This document shows, piece by piece, positions 47,043-57,595 of a stretch of DNA of 64,000 nt. A program made the position numbers and the translations under genes. Below the pieces are notes generated by a model. The model had not been told where the DNA came from, searched no databases, and saw nothing but the letters and a program-made list of their open reading frames with translations. The DNA is from Methylophilales bacterium MBRSF5 (GTDB lineage: Bacteria > Pseudomonadota > Gammaproteobacteria > Burkholderiales > Methylophilaceae), in assembly GCA_001044335.1 (NCBI GenBank), contig CP011001.1, positions 620,001 through 684,000 of the forward strand, given 5' to 3'. Numbering within the stretch: the first letter of the stretch is position 1; each line of letters opens with the position of its first letter.

Positions 47043-48563
47043 ATGGCGTTTGATACACTAAAAAACCTTGGGATAGATAGTCCTTACAAGGAAAGATACG
47101 ACAATTACATTGGCGGAAAATGGGTAAAACCTGTTGATGGAAAGTATTTTGAAAATATTACCCCTTTAACTGGTAAACCATTCTGTGAAGTAGCTAGATC
47201 GACAGAGGCGGATGTTAACTTAGCTCTAGACGCTGCGCATGCCGCAAAAGATGCCTGGGGTAAAACAAGCCCTACAGAAAGAGCTAATATTCTTAATAAA
47301 ATTGCAGATGTAATGGAGCAGAATCTTGAAAAGATCGCTCTTGCAGAGACTATCGATAATGGTAAGCCTATTCGCGAAACCATGGCAGCTGACATTCCTC
47401 TAGCAATTGATCATTTTAGGTACTTTGCTGGAGCAATTAGAGCGCAAGAAGGGTCGGTTTGTGAAATAGACCATGAGACTGTTGCTTACCATTTCCATGA
47501 ACCATTAGGGGTTGTTGGACAAATTATTCCTTGGAACTTCCCTATCTTAATGGCGGCTTGGAAATTAGCACCTGCTATTGGTGCAGGTAATTGTGTAGTT
47601 ATGAAGCCTGCGGAACAAACTCCAGTTTCAATTATGGTGGTCGCAGAAATTATTGGTGATCTTCTTCCGCCGGGTGTATTAAACTTAGTCAATGGCTTTG
47701 GATTAGAAGCAGGAAAACCACTTGCTAGCTCAGACCGTATAGCGAAAATTGCATTTACTGGAGAAACAACAACTGGTCGACTGATTATGCAATACGCTTC
47801 TCAAAATATCATCCCTGTCACTCTTGAATTAGGTGGAAAATCTCCAAATATCTTCTTCGAAGATGTGATGGAAAAAGATGATGCTTATTTTGATAAATGT
47901 CTTGAGGGATTCACAATGTTTGCCTTAAACCAAGGTGAGGTATGTACATGCCCTTCTCGTGCATTAATTCAAGAATCAATTTATGATGCATTCATTGAAA
48001 GAGCGATTGAAAGAACAAAAGCTGTTAAAGGTGGATCCCCTCTTGATGCGGCTACAATGATCGGCGCACAAGCATCTAGCGAGCAAAAAGAAAAAATCAT
48101 GTCTTACATCAAGCTTGGGCAAGAAGAAGGTGCTGAACTTCTTACAGGCGGAAACTTACGCTCATTAGATGGTGAGCTTTCTGATGGTTACTATATCGAA
48201 CCTACAATCCTCAAAGGACATAACAAGATGAGAGTTTTCCAAGAGGAAATTTTCGGTCCAGTCGTTTCAGTGACAACATTTAAAGACGAAGCCGAAGCTC
48301 TTGAAATTGCTAACGACACACTCTACGGTCTAGGTGCCGGTGTTTGGTCAAGAAATGGAAATATTGCTCACCGTATGGGGCGTGCGATACAAGCCGGTCG
48401 TGTATGGACAAACTGTTATCATGCCTACCCTGCTCACGCAGCGTTTGGTGGTTACAAGCAGTCTGGTATCGGTAGAGAAACACATAAAATGATGCTTGAT
48501 CATTACCAACAAACTAAGAACTTACTTGTAAGTTACAGTGAAAATAAATTAGGCTTCTTTTAA
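47043..48563 (+). CDS. NAD-dependent aldehyde dehydrogenase, ExaC/AldB type
   Basis: This 506-residue soluble aldehyde dehydrogenase oxidises an aldehyde to the acid. The 506-residue length, the start [13 protein letters not shown], and the end NKLGFF are typical of the ExaC (acetaldehyde) / AldB group. The catalytic Cys301 lies in [12 protein letters not shown] and the general-base Glu in [10 protein letters not shown] strong GGGAGGAAAG Shine-Dalgarno precedes the ATG. DUF779 follows, a pairing seen for this subclass. The physiological substrate in a methylotroph (acetaldehyde, formaldehyde or another) is not decided by the sequence. Confidence 0.92.
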   Translation: MAFDTLKNLGIDSPYKERYDNYIGGKWVKPVDGKYFENITPLTGKPFCEVARSTEADVNLALDAAHAAKDAWGKTSPTERANILNKIADVMEQNLEKIALAETIDNGKPIRETMAADIPLAIDHFRYFAGAIRAQEGSVCEIDHETVAYHFHEPLGVVGQIIPWNFPILMAAWKLAPAIGAGNCVVMKPAEQTPVSIMVVAEIIGDLLPPGVLNLVNGFGLEAGKPLASSDRIAKIAFTGETTTGRLIMQYASQNIIPVTLELGGKSPNIFFEDVMEKDDAYFDKCLEGFTMFALNQGEVCTCPSRALIQESIYDAFIERAIERTKAVKGGSPLDAATMIGAQASSEQKEKIMSYIKLGQEEGAELLTGGNLRSLDGELSDGYYIEPTILKGHNKMRVFQEEIFGPVVSVTTFKDEAEALEIANDTLYGLGAGVWSRNGNIAHRMGRAIQAGRVWTNCYHAYPAHAAFGGYKQSGIGRETHKMMLDHYQQTKNLLVSYSENKLGFF

Positions 48564-48584
48564 GTCGTTATTTTGTTATAAAAT

Positions 48585-48611
48585 AAGGGTTACACAATGT
48601 AACCCTTTTTT
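48585..48611 (+). terminator. Rho-independent terminator after aldehyde dehydrogenase
   Basis: Perfect 10-bp stem AAGGGTTACA / TGTAACCCTT with a CAA loop and a T run to 48612. It follows the aldehyde dehydrogenase stop by 21 bases. The DUF779 ATG (48613) begins directly after the T run, so the hairpin occupies the place of a ribosome binding site. Confidence 0.85.
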
Positions 48612-48612
48612 T

Positions 48613-48990
48613 ATGATTACTAGAATTTCATCCACAGATGCTGCAAATGAATTAATTGAAAAGTTAAGAAATGAGCATGGTCCTATCATGTTTCATCAGT
48701 CTGGCGGGTGCTGTGACGGAAGTTCTCCGATGTGCTATCCGGATGGTGAGTTTTATCTAGGGTCAAGTGATGTATGCTTGGGAGAAGTCAATGGTGTATC
48801 TTTCTATATGAGCGCATCACAATTTGAATACTGGGAACACACACATATCACCCTAGATGCGATTCCTGGTACAGGTGGCCAGTTTTCTTTGGAGCGCCCA
48901 ACGGGTTTAAGATTTTTTATTAGATCAAGACTCTACACCGATGAAGAGTGGGATTATCTTTCAAAACAGCCCGTAAAAAAATGTGGTTAA
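48613..48990 (+). CDS. DUF779 domain protein
   Basis: This 125-residue protein belongs to DUF779, a family of unknown function often encoded next to ExaC-type aldehyde dehydrogenases. The signature MFHQSGGCCDGSSPMCY contains Cys33, Cys34 and Cys41; Cys55 and Cys124 may add to a metal or redox site. PGTGGQFSLERPTGLRFFIRS is the conserved second half, split here as two motifs. The start matches family N-termini (ELIEKLRNEHGPIMF). There is no Shine-Dalgarno because a terminator hairpin ends one base before the ATG. Confidence 0.85.
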   Translation: MITRISSTDAANELIEKLRNEHGPIMFHQSGGCCDGSSPMCYPDGEFYLGSSDVCLGEVNGVSFYMSASQFEYWEHTHITLDAIPGTGGQFSLERPTGLRFFIRSRLYTDEEWDYLSKQPVKKCG

Positions 48991-49015
48991 CACAACAACC
49001 AACATCAAGTTAATG

Positions 49016-49021
49016 TAAAAT
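49016..49021 (+). promoter_or_regulatory. Possible -10 box for SRP RNA gene
   Basis: TAAAAT lies 6 bases before the inferred 5' end of the SRP RNA. No convincing -35 is visible 17 bases upstream. Spacing supports it, but the base composition makes chance matches common. Confidence 0.35.
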
Positions 49022-49027
49022 AATAGC

Positions 49028-49124
49028 TGGCGGGTCACCTCGCATTGTAAGTTAGCCAACCTGGTCAGGTGCGGAAGCAAGCAGCCACAACTAATGAAAC
49101 AAGTGCCGAGACCATGGCTCGCCT
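49028..49124 (+). ncRNA. ffs: Signal recognition particle RNA (4.5S type)
   Basis: The conserved apical domain GTGCGGAAGCAAGCAGCC is present, flanked by arms that fold into a single long hairpin: GGCGGGTC at the 5' end faces GGCTCGCC at the 3' end. The asymmetric loop and GGAA tetraloop bind Ffh in the bacterial particle. The length of about 97 bases fits the small bacterial form. Location directly before dnaX is common in proteobacteria. Ends are approximate by a few bases. Confidence 0.93.
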
Positions 49125-49139
49125 TAATTAATTAAAATT

Positions 49140-50678
49140 ATGAAAAATCTAGCTCTTGCAAGAAAATGGCGTCCAAAAAATTTTGAGACCATAGTCGGTC
49201 AAGAATTTATTGTTGAGGCCTTAAAAAATTCGATCCTAGGTGATCGTTTACATCATGCGTATCTATTGTCAGGTACGAGAGGTGTGGGAAAAACGACCAT
49301 TGCCAGGATTTTTGCAAAGTGCTTAAATTGTCACACTGGTTCTAACCCAACGCCTTGTTGTGAATGTTCTTCATGTCTTGAAATTGACCAATCTAAGTCT
49401 ATTGACGTTATCGAGCTTGATGCAGCATCCAATACACAGGTTGATAACATGCGTGAGCTGCTTGAAAATGCCAACTACCAGCCAACCTCATCCAAATATA
49501 AAATATTTATTATCGATGAAGTTCACATGCTTTCAAAAAGCTCTTTCAATGCAATGTTAAAGACACTTGAAGAGCCGCCAGAACATGTGATCTTTATCTT
49601 GGCCACCACGGATCCAGAAAAAATACCAGTGACAGTCATATCCCGATGCCTTCATTTTAATTTGATGCAGATGACAAATGATGAAATCTGTGGTCAATTA
49701 AAAAATATCTTCCATGAGGAAAAAATAGCCTATGAAGATGAAGCAATAAATATGATGTCCAAACATGCTGATGGCAGTATGAGAGATGCATTGTCGCTTG
49801 CGGATAGAGTTATAAATTACACAAATGGCAATGTCAGTCTAGAAAAATTATCTCAAATTCTTGGGGTCACCTCTGACGGCGTGATTGATGAATTACTTAC
49901 AAACATTTTAGATAACAACAAACAAAAGGTCTTTGATTTGCTGAACAAGCTTAGAGAGCACCACATCTCTTATGAAAACGCACTAAAAGTATTATCGGAA
50001 AAAATTTTTATGATCTCAGAGGAACAAACATTTGGCGGTGGAAATAAATCAATAGAGCGTGGTGAACAATTTAGTCTTCAACTCTTACAGACGCTTTATC
50101 AGATTTCTATCAATGGGTTGAAAGATTTACCTTTTTCTCCGAGTCAGCATATCGGATTTAGAATGACCATCATTAGGCTGTTGAACTTCATACCGATAAA
50201 CAATGGTAATGCAATACGGTTAGAAACAAAACAAATTAACCATAACAAAAAAATTGAGAACCAAGAACCCAAAAAGAAAAACTCAGCAGAGAATATTCGA
50301 ATTGATAATTGGGATCATGTTGTAGATCAAATTAAACCTGGCATGGCAAAAACCTTAGCGCAAAATTGTTTAGTTAAGTCACAAGAGGATAATTTTTTAT
50401 ATCTAATCGTTGATGAAAGATTCAAGCATTTAAATAATGATAAATATATTAAAATTTTAGAAGAATCGCTCTATACGATTTATGGAGAAAAAATAAAAAT
50501 CGAAATAAATGAAGAGACAGTGACATCAACGCCGGCTCAAAAAAAACAAATAGAAAAAGATGATGCTCTGAAGGTTGCCACAGACTCAATAAAAACAGAC
50601 TCAAAAATTGAAAATATCTTAAATGAATTTGATGCTCAAATTATTGAGAGCACTATCAAATCGACCAAAATTAATTAG
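49140..50678 (+). CDS. dnaX: DNA polymerase III subunits tau/gamma
   Basis: DnaX is the clamp-loader ATPase; the full-length tau form also tethers the polymerase cores. The 512-residue protein has Walker A GTRGVGKT at 45-52, a zinc module with Cys64, Cys73, Cys76 and Cys79, and DEVHMLSK as Walker B. After about residue 365 the sequence becomes Lys/Asn-rich, followed by a tau-specific C-terminal domain that is shorter than in E. coli. An A-rich stretch at 50271-50281 could permit a -1 shift to a stop at 50303 and give a gamma-like product, but this is unproven. It is followed by ybaB and recR. Confidence 0.95.
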   Translation: MKNLALARKWRPKNFETIVGQEFIVEALKNSILGDRLHHAYLLSGTRGVGKTTIARIFAKCLNCHTGSNPTPCCECSSCLEIDQSKSIDVIELDAASNTQVDNMRELLENANYQPTSSKYKIFIIDEVHMLSKSSFNAMLKTLEEPPEHVIFILATTDPEKIPVTVISRCLHFNLMQMTNDEICGQLKNIFHEEKIAYEDEAINMMSKHADGSMRDALSLADRVINYTNGNVSLEKLSQILGVTSDGVIDELLTNILDNNKQKVFDLLNKLREHHISYENALKVLSEKIFMISEEQTFGGGNKSIERGEQFSLQLLQTLYQISINGLKDLPFSPSQHIGFRMTIIRLLNFIPINNGNAIRLETKQINHNKKIENQEPKKKNSAENIRIDNWDHVVDQIKPGMAKTLAQNCLVKSQEDNFLYLIVDERFKHLNNDKYIKILEESLYTIYGEKIKIEINEETVTSTPAQKKQIEKDDALKVATDSIKTDSKIENILNEFDAQIIESTIKSTKIN

Positions 50679-50687
50679 GAGAAAATA

Positions 50688-50996
50688 ATGGCAAAAGGCG
50701 GAATGGGTAACCTAATGAAACAAGCTCAGATGATGCAGGCCAATCTGCAAAAGGCACAAAATGAACTTGGTAATATTGAAGTTGAAGGATCTGCAAGTAA
50801 TGGGCAGGTAAAAATTACAATGTCTTGTAAAAATGAAGTAAAAAAAGTGTTGATTGATGAATCATTGCTGAGTGATAAAGAATTGCTTGAAGATTTAATT
50901 TTAGTTGCACTTAAAGATGTACAAGCAAAAATTGAGTCCACCACCAGCCAAAAAATGTCCGGCTTAGTTCCCCCCGGCATGAATCTTCCCTTTTGA
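50688..50996 (+). CDS. ybaB: Nucleoid-associated protein YbaB/EbfC
   Basis: This 102-residue DNA-binding protein forms dimers and is encoded between dnaX and recR in most bacteria. It begins with the Gly/Met-rich KGGMGNLMKQAQMMQ helix, then SNGQVKITMSCKNEV, and ends LVPPGMNLPF, all typical. AGGAG lies before ATG 50688. It lies 9 bases from dnaX and 7 from recR, so the three form an operon. Confidence 0.95.
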   Translation: MAKGGMGNLMKQAQMMQANLQKAQNELGNIEVEGSASNGQVKITMSCKNEVKKVLIDESLLSDKELLEDLILVALKDVQAKIESTTSQKMSGLVPPGMNLPF

Positions 50997-51003
50997 TTAA
51001 ATT

Positions 51004-51597
51004 ATGTCAAAAGTACTAAGTGATTTAATTGAAAGTTTAAAATGCCTGCCCGGAGTCGGGCCTAAATCTGCAACAAGAATGGCGTACTACCTTCTTCAAC
51101 GCGATCCCGATGGGGCTAAAAACTTAGCAAACTCTATACTTAACAGCTTTAAGCACTTAGGCAAATGTAAATCATGCAATAATTTTTGTGAGACGACTAT
51201 TTGTGACCTATGTTCTGATAGCGGTCGAAATAACTCAGTTTTATGCGTTATTGAAATGCCAACTGATCTATTAATGTTCGAACAAACGCACTCATACAAT
51301 GGGCTGTACTATATTTTAATGGGGCGATTATCACCTCTTGATGGGGTAGGACCCAAAGAGCTCGCTATGAATTCATTGTACGAACGGTGCAAAGATGAAA
51401 ATATTAAAGAAGTCATCATTGCAACCAACTTCACAAAAGAAGGTGATGCTACATCAACCTTTATCACTGAGCTCATTAAGGACTTGGGTAAGAAAATCTC
51501 AAGAATTGCTAGAGGAATGCCTTCTGGATCTGAGATCGAATATACTGATACCGGAACATTAGCTCAAGCAATTTCTGAGCGAAAAAATATCAATTAA
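51004..51597 (+). CDS. recR: Recombination protein RecR
   Basis: RecR works with RecF and RecO to load RecA on gapped DNA. The 197-residue protein has a helix-hairpin-helix CLPGVGPKSATRMA, a C4 zinc finger (Cys55, Cys58, Cys67, Cys70), a Toprim domain beginning VLCVIEMPTDLLMFE, and the Walker-B-like end region. Length and order are standard. It ends inside the convergent gph gene with a 39-base overlap of coding ends. Confidence 0.96.
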   Translation: MSKVLSDLIESLKCLPGVGPKSATRMAYYLLQRDPDGAKNLANSILNSFKHLGKCKSCNNFCETTICDLCSDSGRNNSVLCVIEMPTDLLMFEQTHSYNGLYYILMGRLSPLDGVGPKELAMNSLYERCKDENIKEVIIATNFTKEGDATSTFITELIKDLGKKISRIARGMPSGSEIEYTDTGTLAQAISERKNIN

Positions 51598-52230
51598 CTT
51601 CTTTAAATCATCGGTTGAATTGATTAACAGATCATAACCCCATATCTCAGTATTTTCTGACGGATCGATGTAGCCATAACTAGCAAATACAGAAATAATA
51701 TTGGACGCATTGGCTGCAATAATATCCCTCTCACCATCACCAACATAAATAACCTGACTATGGCCTACGTTAAGCTTGTCAAATACCTCTAAAAACATCT
51801 GATTATCTGGTTTAGGTTTAAATCCATCATCCGGACAAAGCACAACATCAAACATTGAATCGATACCTAAATGACTAAGAATCAAATCGGTAAAAATTCG
51901 TGGTTTGTTTGTCACAATACCGATCTTGAATCCCCTTTTTTTTAAATCTTTTAATAAATCTTGAAATCCTGGAAAAAGAGAAGCATTGAGATAACAATTA
52001 TTTTTATAAATCTCAACAAACTCATCAAACAAGGGGTTGTTATTAATTTCACCCGAGGTAAACCTCTTTTTTAGAAACGCGTTGATTCCATTTGAGGAAC
52101 AGCCTAATCCCTCCTGGAAGCTAATTTCTTTGTGGTTGTACTTTGAATATATTTGATTAGCAGTATTAATAAGATCGGGGGCGGTATCAACAAGCGTGCC
52201 GTCAAAATCAAACAAAATTGTATTAATCAT
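51559..52230 (-). CDS. gph: Phosphoglycolate phosphatase-type HAD hydrolase
   Basis: Gph dephosphorylates 2-phosphoglycolate, a product of DNA 3'-end repair or oxygenase side reactions. The 223-residue HAD protein has motif I FDFDGTLVDT (Asp8, Asp10), motif II IVTNKP, and a motif III/IV region KPKPDNQMF...YVGDGERDIIAA. The betaproteobacterial order mtaD-ubiG-gph is followed. The start overlaps the ubiG end by 8 bases. Closely related substrates are possible for HAD proteins of this class. Confidence 0.87.
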   Translation of the reverse strand: MINTILFDFDGTLVDTAPDLINTANQIYSKYNHKEISFQEGLGCSSNGINAFLKKRFTSGEINNNPLFDEFVEIYKNNCYLNASLFPGFQDLLKDLKKRGFKIGIVTNKPRIFTDLILSHLGIDSMFDVVLCPDDGFKPKPDNQMFLEVFDKLNVGHSQVIYVGDGERDIIAANASNIISVFASYGYIDPSENTEIWGYDLLINSTDDLKKLIDIFSLRNCLS

Positions 52231-52936
52231 TATTGAATCGTAACTCTAAAATATAATTTACCGACACATCCGAGCCCAGCGAATATTTTTTTAAAAATGG
52301 GTTGTAGGTCATACCGGTAATATTAGAGATATTCATGTCTAAACTGTTTGCCCAAGACTTCACTTCACTGGGTTTAATGAATTTATCGTAATGATGCGTT
52401 CCCTTAGGAAGTAAATTAAGAATATACTCCGCCCCAACTATCGCAAATAAAAAGGCTTTCAAGTTCCGATTAATTGTGGAAACATATAGGCGTCCATTTT
52501 TCTTCAGTTTTTTTGAACAAGACTTAATAATGGAAGCTGGATCAGGTACATGCTCGATCATTTCAAGACATGTAATAACATCAAATTTGTTTGAATCTTT
52601 TTTTAAAAAGTCTTCTATATTCAATAATTTATAATTAATACTTAAATTATTTTCTTTTGCATGAAGTTTAGCAATTTTGATAGCAATGTCACTTTGATCA
52701 ATACCGGTCACATTCCCACCAAGCTTTGCCATTGACTCAGCTAAAATACCGCCACCACATCCCACATCTAAAATATTTTTTTCATTTAACGGGAATAAAT
52801 CGTTGATGTAATTAACCCTCAATGGATTGATGTCGTGAAGTGGTTTAAATTCTGATGATGGATCCCACCATTTGTGAGCAATTTTGTTAAATTTCTCTAC
52901 CTCATTGAGATCTACGTTGATATTTTGTTTTTCCAT
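52223..52936 (-). CDS. ubiG: Ubiquinone biosynthesis O-methyltransferase UbiG
   Basis: UbiG performs both O-methylations in ubiquinone synthesis. The 237-residue class I SAM methyltransferase has motif I LDVGCGGGILAE at about 56-67, the N-terminal FNKIAHKWWDPSSEFKPLH that is specific to UbiG, and LEMIEHVPDP. It overlaps mtaD upstream by 25 bases and gph downstream by 8. It implies a ubiquinone-based respiratory chain. Confidence 0.95.
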   Translation of the reverse strand: MEKQNINVDLNEVEKFNKIAHKWWDPSSEFKPLHDINPLRVNYINDLFPLNEKNILDVGCGGGILAESMAKLGGNVTGIDQSDIAIKIAKLHAKENNLSINYKLLNIEDFLKKDSNKFDVITCLEMIEHVPDPASIIKSCSKKLKKNGRLYVSTINRNLKAFLFAIVGAEYILNLLPKGTHHYDKFIKPSEVKSWANSLDMNISNITGMTYNPFLKKYSLGSDVSVNYILELRFNND

Positions 52937-54233
52937 AATTTAATCTTATTTATACAACTTTCGACATCAACATCATTAATAAATTCTTTATTTGAATACT
53001 TTAAATTACCATTAACCCATACATTTTGAACATTATCCCTACCCCCAGAATATATTAACGTCGAGAGAGGGTCGTATATTGGTTGCAGATGAATATCTGA
53101 TAAATTAAAAGAGACTAGATCGGCTTTTTTGTTTTTTTCAATAGAACCAATTTGATCCTGCATATTAAGGGTATTTGCAGCATTAATTGTCGCCATATCG
53201 AATAAATTTTTTGAGTTTAAAAATTCTTTTACACCTATCTCACTGCGCTGCAACAATGCTGAAAGTTTTAAATCATCGAATAAGCTTAGTTTGTTATTAC
53301 TTGCTGACCCGTCAGTCCCAATTGCTACATTCTGGGCGTTATTGAGCATGGTGTTAATTTTTGGCATTCCGCTTGCCAATTTCATATTAGATACAGGGCA
53401 AGACACAATATTAATTTGTTTTTTTTTAATTATTTCTAAATCAGATGAATCGAGATGAACGCAATGAACAGCAATAAAATCAGGACCTAATAAGCCTAGC
53501 GAGTCCAGACGAGTCAGTGGGCGAACGTTATGTTGTTCTATGCTGTTTTTTATTTCCCACTCGGTTTCATGCATATGACAGTGAATATTCATTCCTAACT
53601 GGTCAGCATAAGTTCTAATTTTTAAAAATGAATCATCAGATACAGTGTAAGGTGCGTGAGGTGCTAATGCAGTTGTTATACTCTCCTCACCCCTAAAGTC
53701 ATCCCTAAATTTCAAGCCTTTGTCTAGATAATCGGTAAAATCATTCGCGTACCCACTCTTAAATTCAATAAAGACTAAGCCTATATTTGCCCTCATCCCG
53801 ACCACCGTTGCTGCTTTTGCAGTTGCATCAGGAAAAAAATACATGTCATTAAATGTGGTAATGCCTGAACTCAGCATTTCTAAGCACGCCAACTGGGATG
53901 CATCGAAAACAAGGTCATGGCTGAGCAACTTCGCCTCACTTGGCCAGATCGATTTTTCTAACCAATCATTTAGTCTTTGATCATCAGATATCCCTTTTAA
54001 AAAGGTCATTGCTGAATGTGTATGCGCATTAATTAATCCTGGGGTTATGAGTGATTCACCCAGATTCAATATATTCAGATCTTCATCATTACTAAAGCTC
54101 TTAAATGGAACGATTTCATCTATAAAACCATCCTTAATGAGAAGAATATGGTCTTCAAGGAGTTCTTGTTTGGAATTTGCGGTATAAATCCATTTAGCAT
54201 GAATACCAAAATGGTTTTCGCTTTTATCTGACA

Positions 54234-54234
<1 letters not shown>
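52912..54234 (-). CDS. mtaD: 5-methylthioadenosine/S-adenosylhomocysteine deaminase (TRZ/ATZ family)
   Basis: This 440-residue amidohydrolase probably deaminates methylthioadenosine or S-adenosylhomocysteine; related enzymes act on other aminated rings. Metal ligands are His71 and His73 (NAHTHSAM), the HCHMHE motif, AVHCVHLD and the Asp in GTDGSASNN. Its ATG overlaps the purA stop by one base and its end overlaps ubiG. The link to a SAM-dependent methyltransferase and to purine synthesis makes the SAH/MTA role sensible, but substrate is inferred. Confidence 0.87.
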
Positions 54235-55562
<1,328 letters not shown>

Positions 55563-56525
55563 CTATCCAACAAATAAAAGACTTCTTAAATCAAAAGTAA
55601 ACCCAACAGCTGGTCTTTTTTTCCCAAAGTTAGTTGTTAGATTTTCAAACCGTCCTCCTTTAGCAATTGGGGAGGTAAACTTAGAGGAATAAGCACTAAA
55701 AATAAATCCTGAATGATATTCATAAAAATCAACGTCAGACAAATCAATGATAATTTTTACTGAAGATGGCAAAGCACTCATTATTTTTTTTAAGTTTTTT
55801 AATCGATTCTGTATTACTTTATTGCCAACGAAAAATTCTTGGATTTTTTTGAGAGATTTATCATCTCCAAACATATCCATGAATAATTCAATTTTACTAA
55901 TCTTGTAAAAATTTAAATTTTTTCCAAGTAAATTTTTAATTGATACCAAGTCTTTCTTTGCAAAATAGGATCTCAATTGTTTTGAATCATGTGCAGATAA
56001 TGCCAATGATTTTAAAAATTCAGTGTAGATAGATATATCGTTAAATGATAATAAAATATCTTTTATTTTCAATAGTTTAAAAGATTTTATTAATGTAGAT
56101 ACTACACTAATATCTGCTTCAATTTTTTCATTACCATAAATCTCAACACCGACTTGCAGCTCTTCTCTAGACTGATTAAAGGAACTGGTATCGGCTTTAA
56201 GGACAGGTCCACAATAACAATAGCTCTTGATATCATTCGACGAAGATGCTAAATAATTATCAATGCGAGCCGTTTGAATGGTTAAATCTGGAGTAACCCC
56301 TATCAGTCTTCCTGATAGTGGATCTGATAGCTTAAACATATCGCTATCAACCGACTTCCCATTAAAAGATATGTTATCCGCATACTCAATCATTGCAGGA
56401 CTAATCAATTCAAACTTATTTTTTAAAAAGAAATCGACTAATACCCTTCTATTTTTCTCTAACTCTAATGCTTTCTGGGGATATAAATCTTCAACTTTAT
56501 CAGGGATTGACCAGGTCGTAATCAT
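55563..56525 (-). CDS. hisZ: ATP phosphoribosyltransferase regulatory subunit HisZ
   Basis: HisZ is the HisRS-like regulatory partner that short-form HisG needs for the first step of histidine synthesis. The 320-residue protein is shorter than a class II histidyl-tRNA synthetase and lacks the anticodon domain. It shows SIPDKVEDLYPQKA, ISPAMIEYAD, and the C-terminal GGRFENLTTNFGKKRPAVGF. The position next to purA is typical. A catalytic HisG is not in this window. It overlaps the DUF2065 gene by 4 bases. Confidence 0.88.
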   Translation of the reverse strand: MITTWSIPDKVEDLYPQKALELEKNRRVLVDFFLKNKFELISPAMIEYADNISFNGKSVDSDMFKLSDPLSGRLIGVTPDLTIQTARIDNYLASSSNDIKSYCYCGPVLKADTSSFNQSREELQVGVEIYGNEKIEADISVVSTLIKSFKLLKIKDILLSFNDISIYTEFLKSLALSAHDSKQLRSYFAKKDLVSIKNLLGKNLNFYKISKIELFMDMFGDDKSLKKIQEFFVGNKVIQNRLKNLKKIMSALPSSVKIIIDLSDVDFYEYHSGFIFSAYSSKFTSPIAKGGRFENLTTNFGKKRPAVGFTFDLRSLLFVG

Positions 56526-56719
56526 AAGTTTCTAATTCCAAATAACAGTAATAATAAACCACTCAATGTTAAAAATAAACCAAGCATTCTAAGCTGACCA
56601 GCCTTATATTTTGAAACACTTGTAATGAATTTGAGCCAAAATTTTGGAAAAACTAAAGGAAGGAAGCCTTCAAAAAGTAAGACAGAGCCAAGGAATAGAA
56701 CAAATAAGTTTAATGCCAA
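56522..56719 (-). CDS. DUF2065 small membrane protein (YjeT-like)
   Basis: This 65-residue protein has two membrane helices (about 3-21 and 44-62) around a short basic loop, with LFEGFLPLVFPKFW in between. This is the pattern of DUF2065, often encoded between hflC and purA. Function is unknown; association with the HflKC complex is only suggested by position. It starts directly after the hflC stop. Confidence 0.85.
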   Translation of the reverse strand: MALNLFVLFLGSVLLFEGFLPLVFPKFWLKFITSVSKYKAGQLRMLGLFLTLSGLLLLLFGIRNL

Positions 56720-57595
56720 TTATTTAGTACTATTCTTTTTTGGTTGTAAGTATTTAAAAAATTCAGTGTTTGGATCTAACACGAGGATATCGTCCTTACT
56801 GTTGACACTGTTTCTGTAAGCCTCAATACTTCTGTAGAAATCATAAAACTCTTTGTTCTTATTGAAAACATTTGAATAAACTCTCGCAGCCTTAGCATCA
56901 CCCTCACCTTTAAGTTTTTGAGCTTCTCGGTATGCATCAGTAATGATAATTTCTTTTTCCTTTTCCGCATTTGCCTTAATTTTTTCAGATTCAGCAAAAC
57001 CCTCAGATCTTAATTCGTTTGCCACTGATTTTCGTTCTGCTTCCATTCGTTGATAGACGGAGTCACTAACCTCTTTTGGAAGATCGACCCGTCTGAGTCT
57101 GACGTCTAAGATTTGTATTCCAATATTATTAGATTCACGGTCTGCTCTTTCTTTAATAATATCCATGATTTCAGAACGCTCCCCTGAAACAACTTCTTGA
57201 ATCGTTCTTTTACCGAATTCTGCTCTCAAACCATCATTAACGGTCTGGGTTAAACGCCTTTCAGCTTGTCTTTCATCGCCATTAACGGACACATAGTATT
57301 TTGCAGGGTCAATGATTCTCCATTTGATGAATGAATCTACTAGCACGTTCTTCTTCTCGCTGGTAATAAAACGATCTGGAGTTGATGAATCATAAGTTAG
57401 GATACGATTATCAAAATGTCGCACATTGTCAACTAGAGGGACTTTAAAATACAGACCTGGATCTTTTTTAACAGCAACTATTTCACCAAGTCGAAATACA
57501 ATTCCATGCTCACGTTGGTCCACCGTGTATGTGGCCATGCTTAATAAAATTAAGAAAACTAAAATTGCAACAAAAACTCTTGTTGTTTTTTGCAT
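56720..57595 (-). CDS. hflC: HflC, SPFH-family FtsH modulator
   Basis: HflC and HflK form a large membrane cage around the FtsH protease and tune its access to substrates. The 291-residue protein has one N-terminal membrane segment (about 7-24), a VDQREHGIVFRLGE start to the SPFH domain, and a long coiled coil with alternating Ala/Glu (about 185-250). Its start overlaps the hflK stop by one base. FtsH itself is not in the window. Confidence 0.95.
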   Translation of the reverse strand: MQKTTRVFVAILVFLILLSMATYTVDQREHGIVFRLGEIVAVKKDPGLYFKVPLVDNVRHFDNRILTYDSSTPDRFITSEKKNVLVDSFIKWRIIDPAKYYVSVNGDERQAERRLTQTVNDGLRAEFGKRTIQEVVSGERSEIMDIIKERADRESNNIGIQILDVRLRRVDLPKEVSDSVYQRMEAERKSVANELRSEGFAESEKIKANAEKEKEIIITDAYREAQKLKGEGDAKAARVYSNVFNKNKEFYDFYRSIEAYRNSVNSKDDILVLDPNTEFFKYLQPKKNSTK

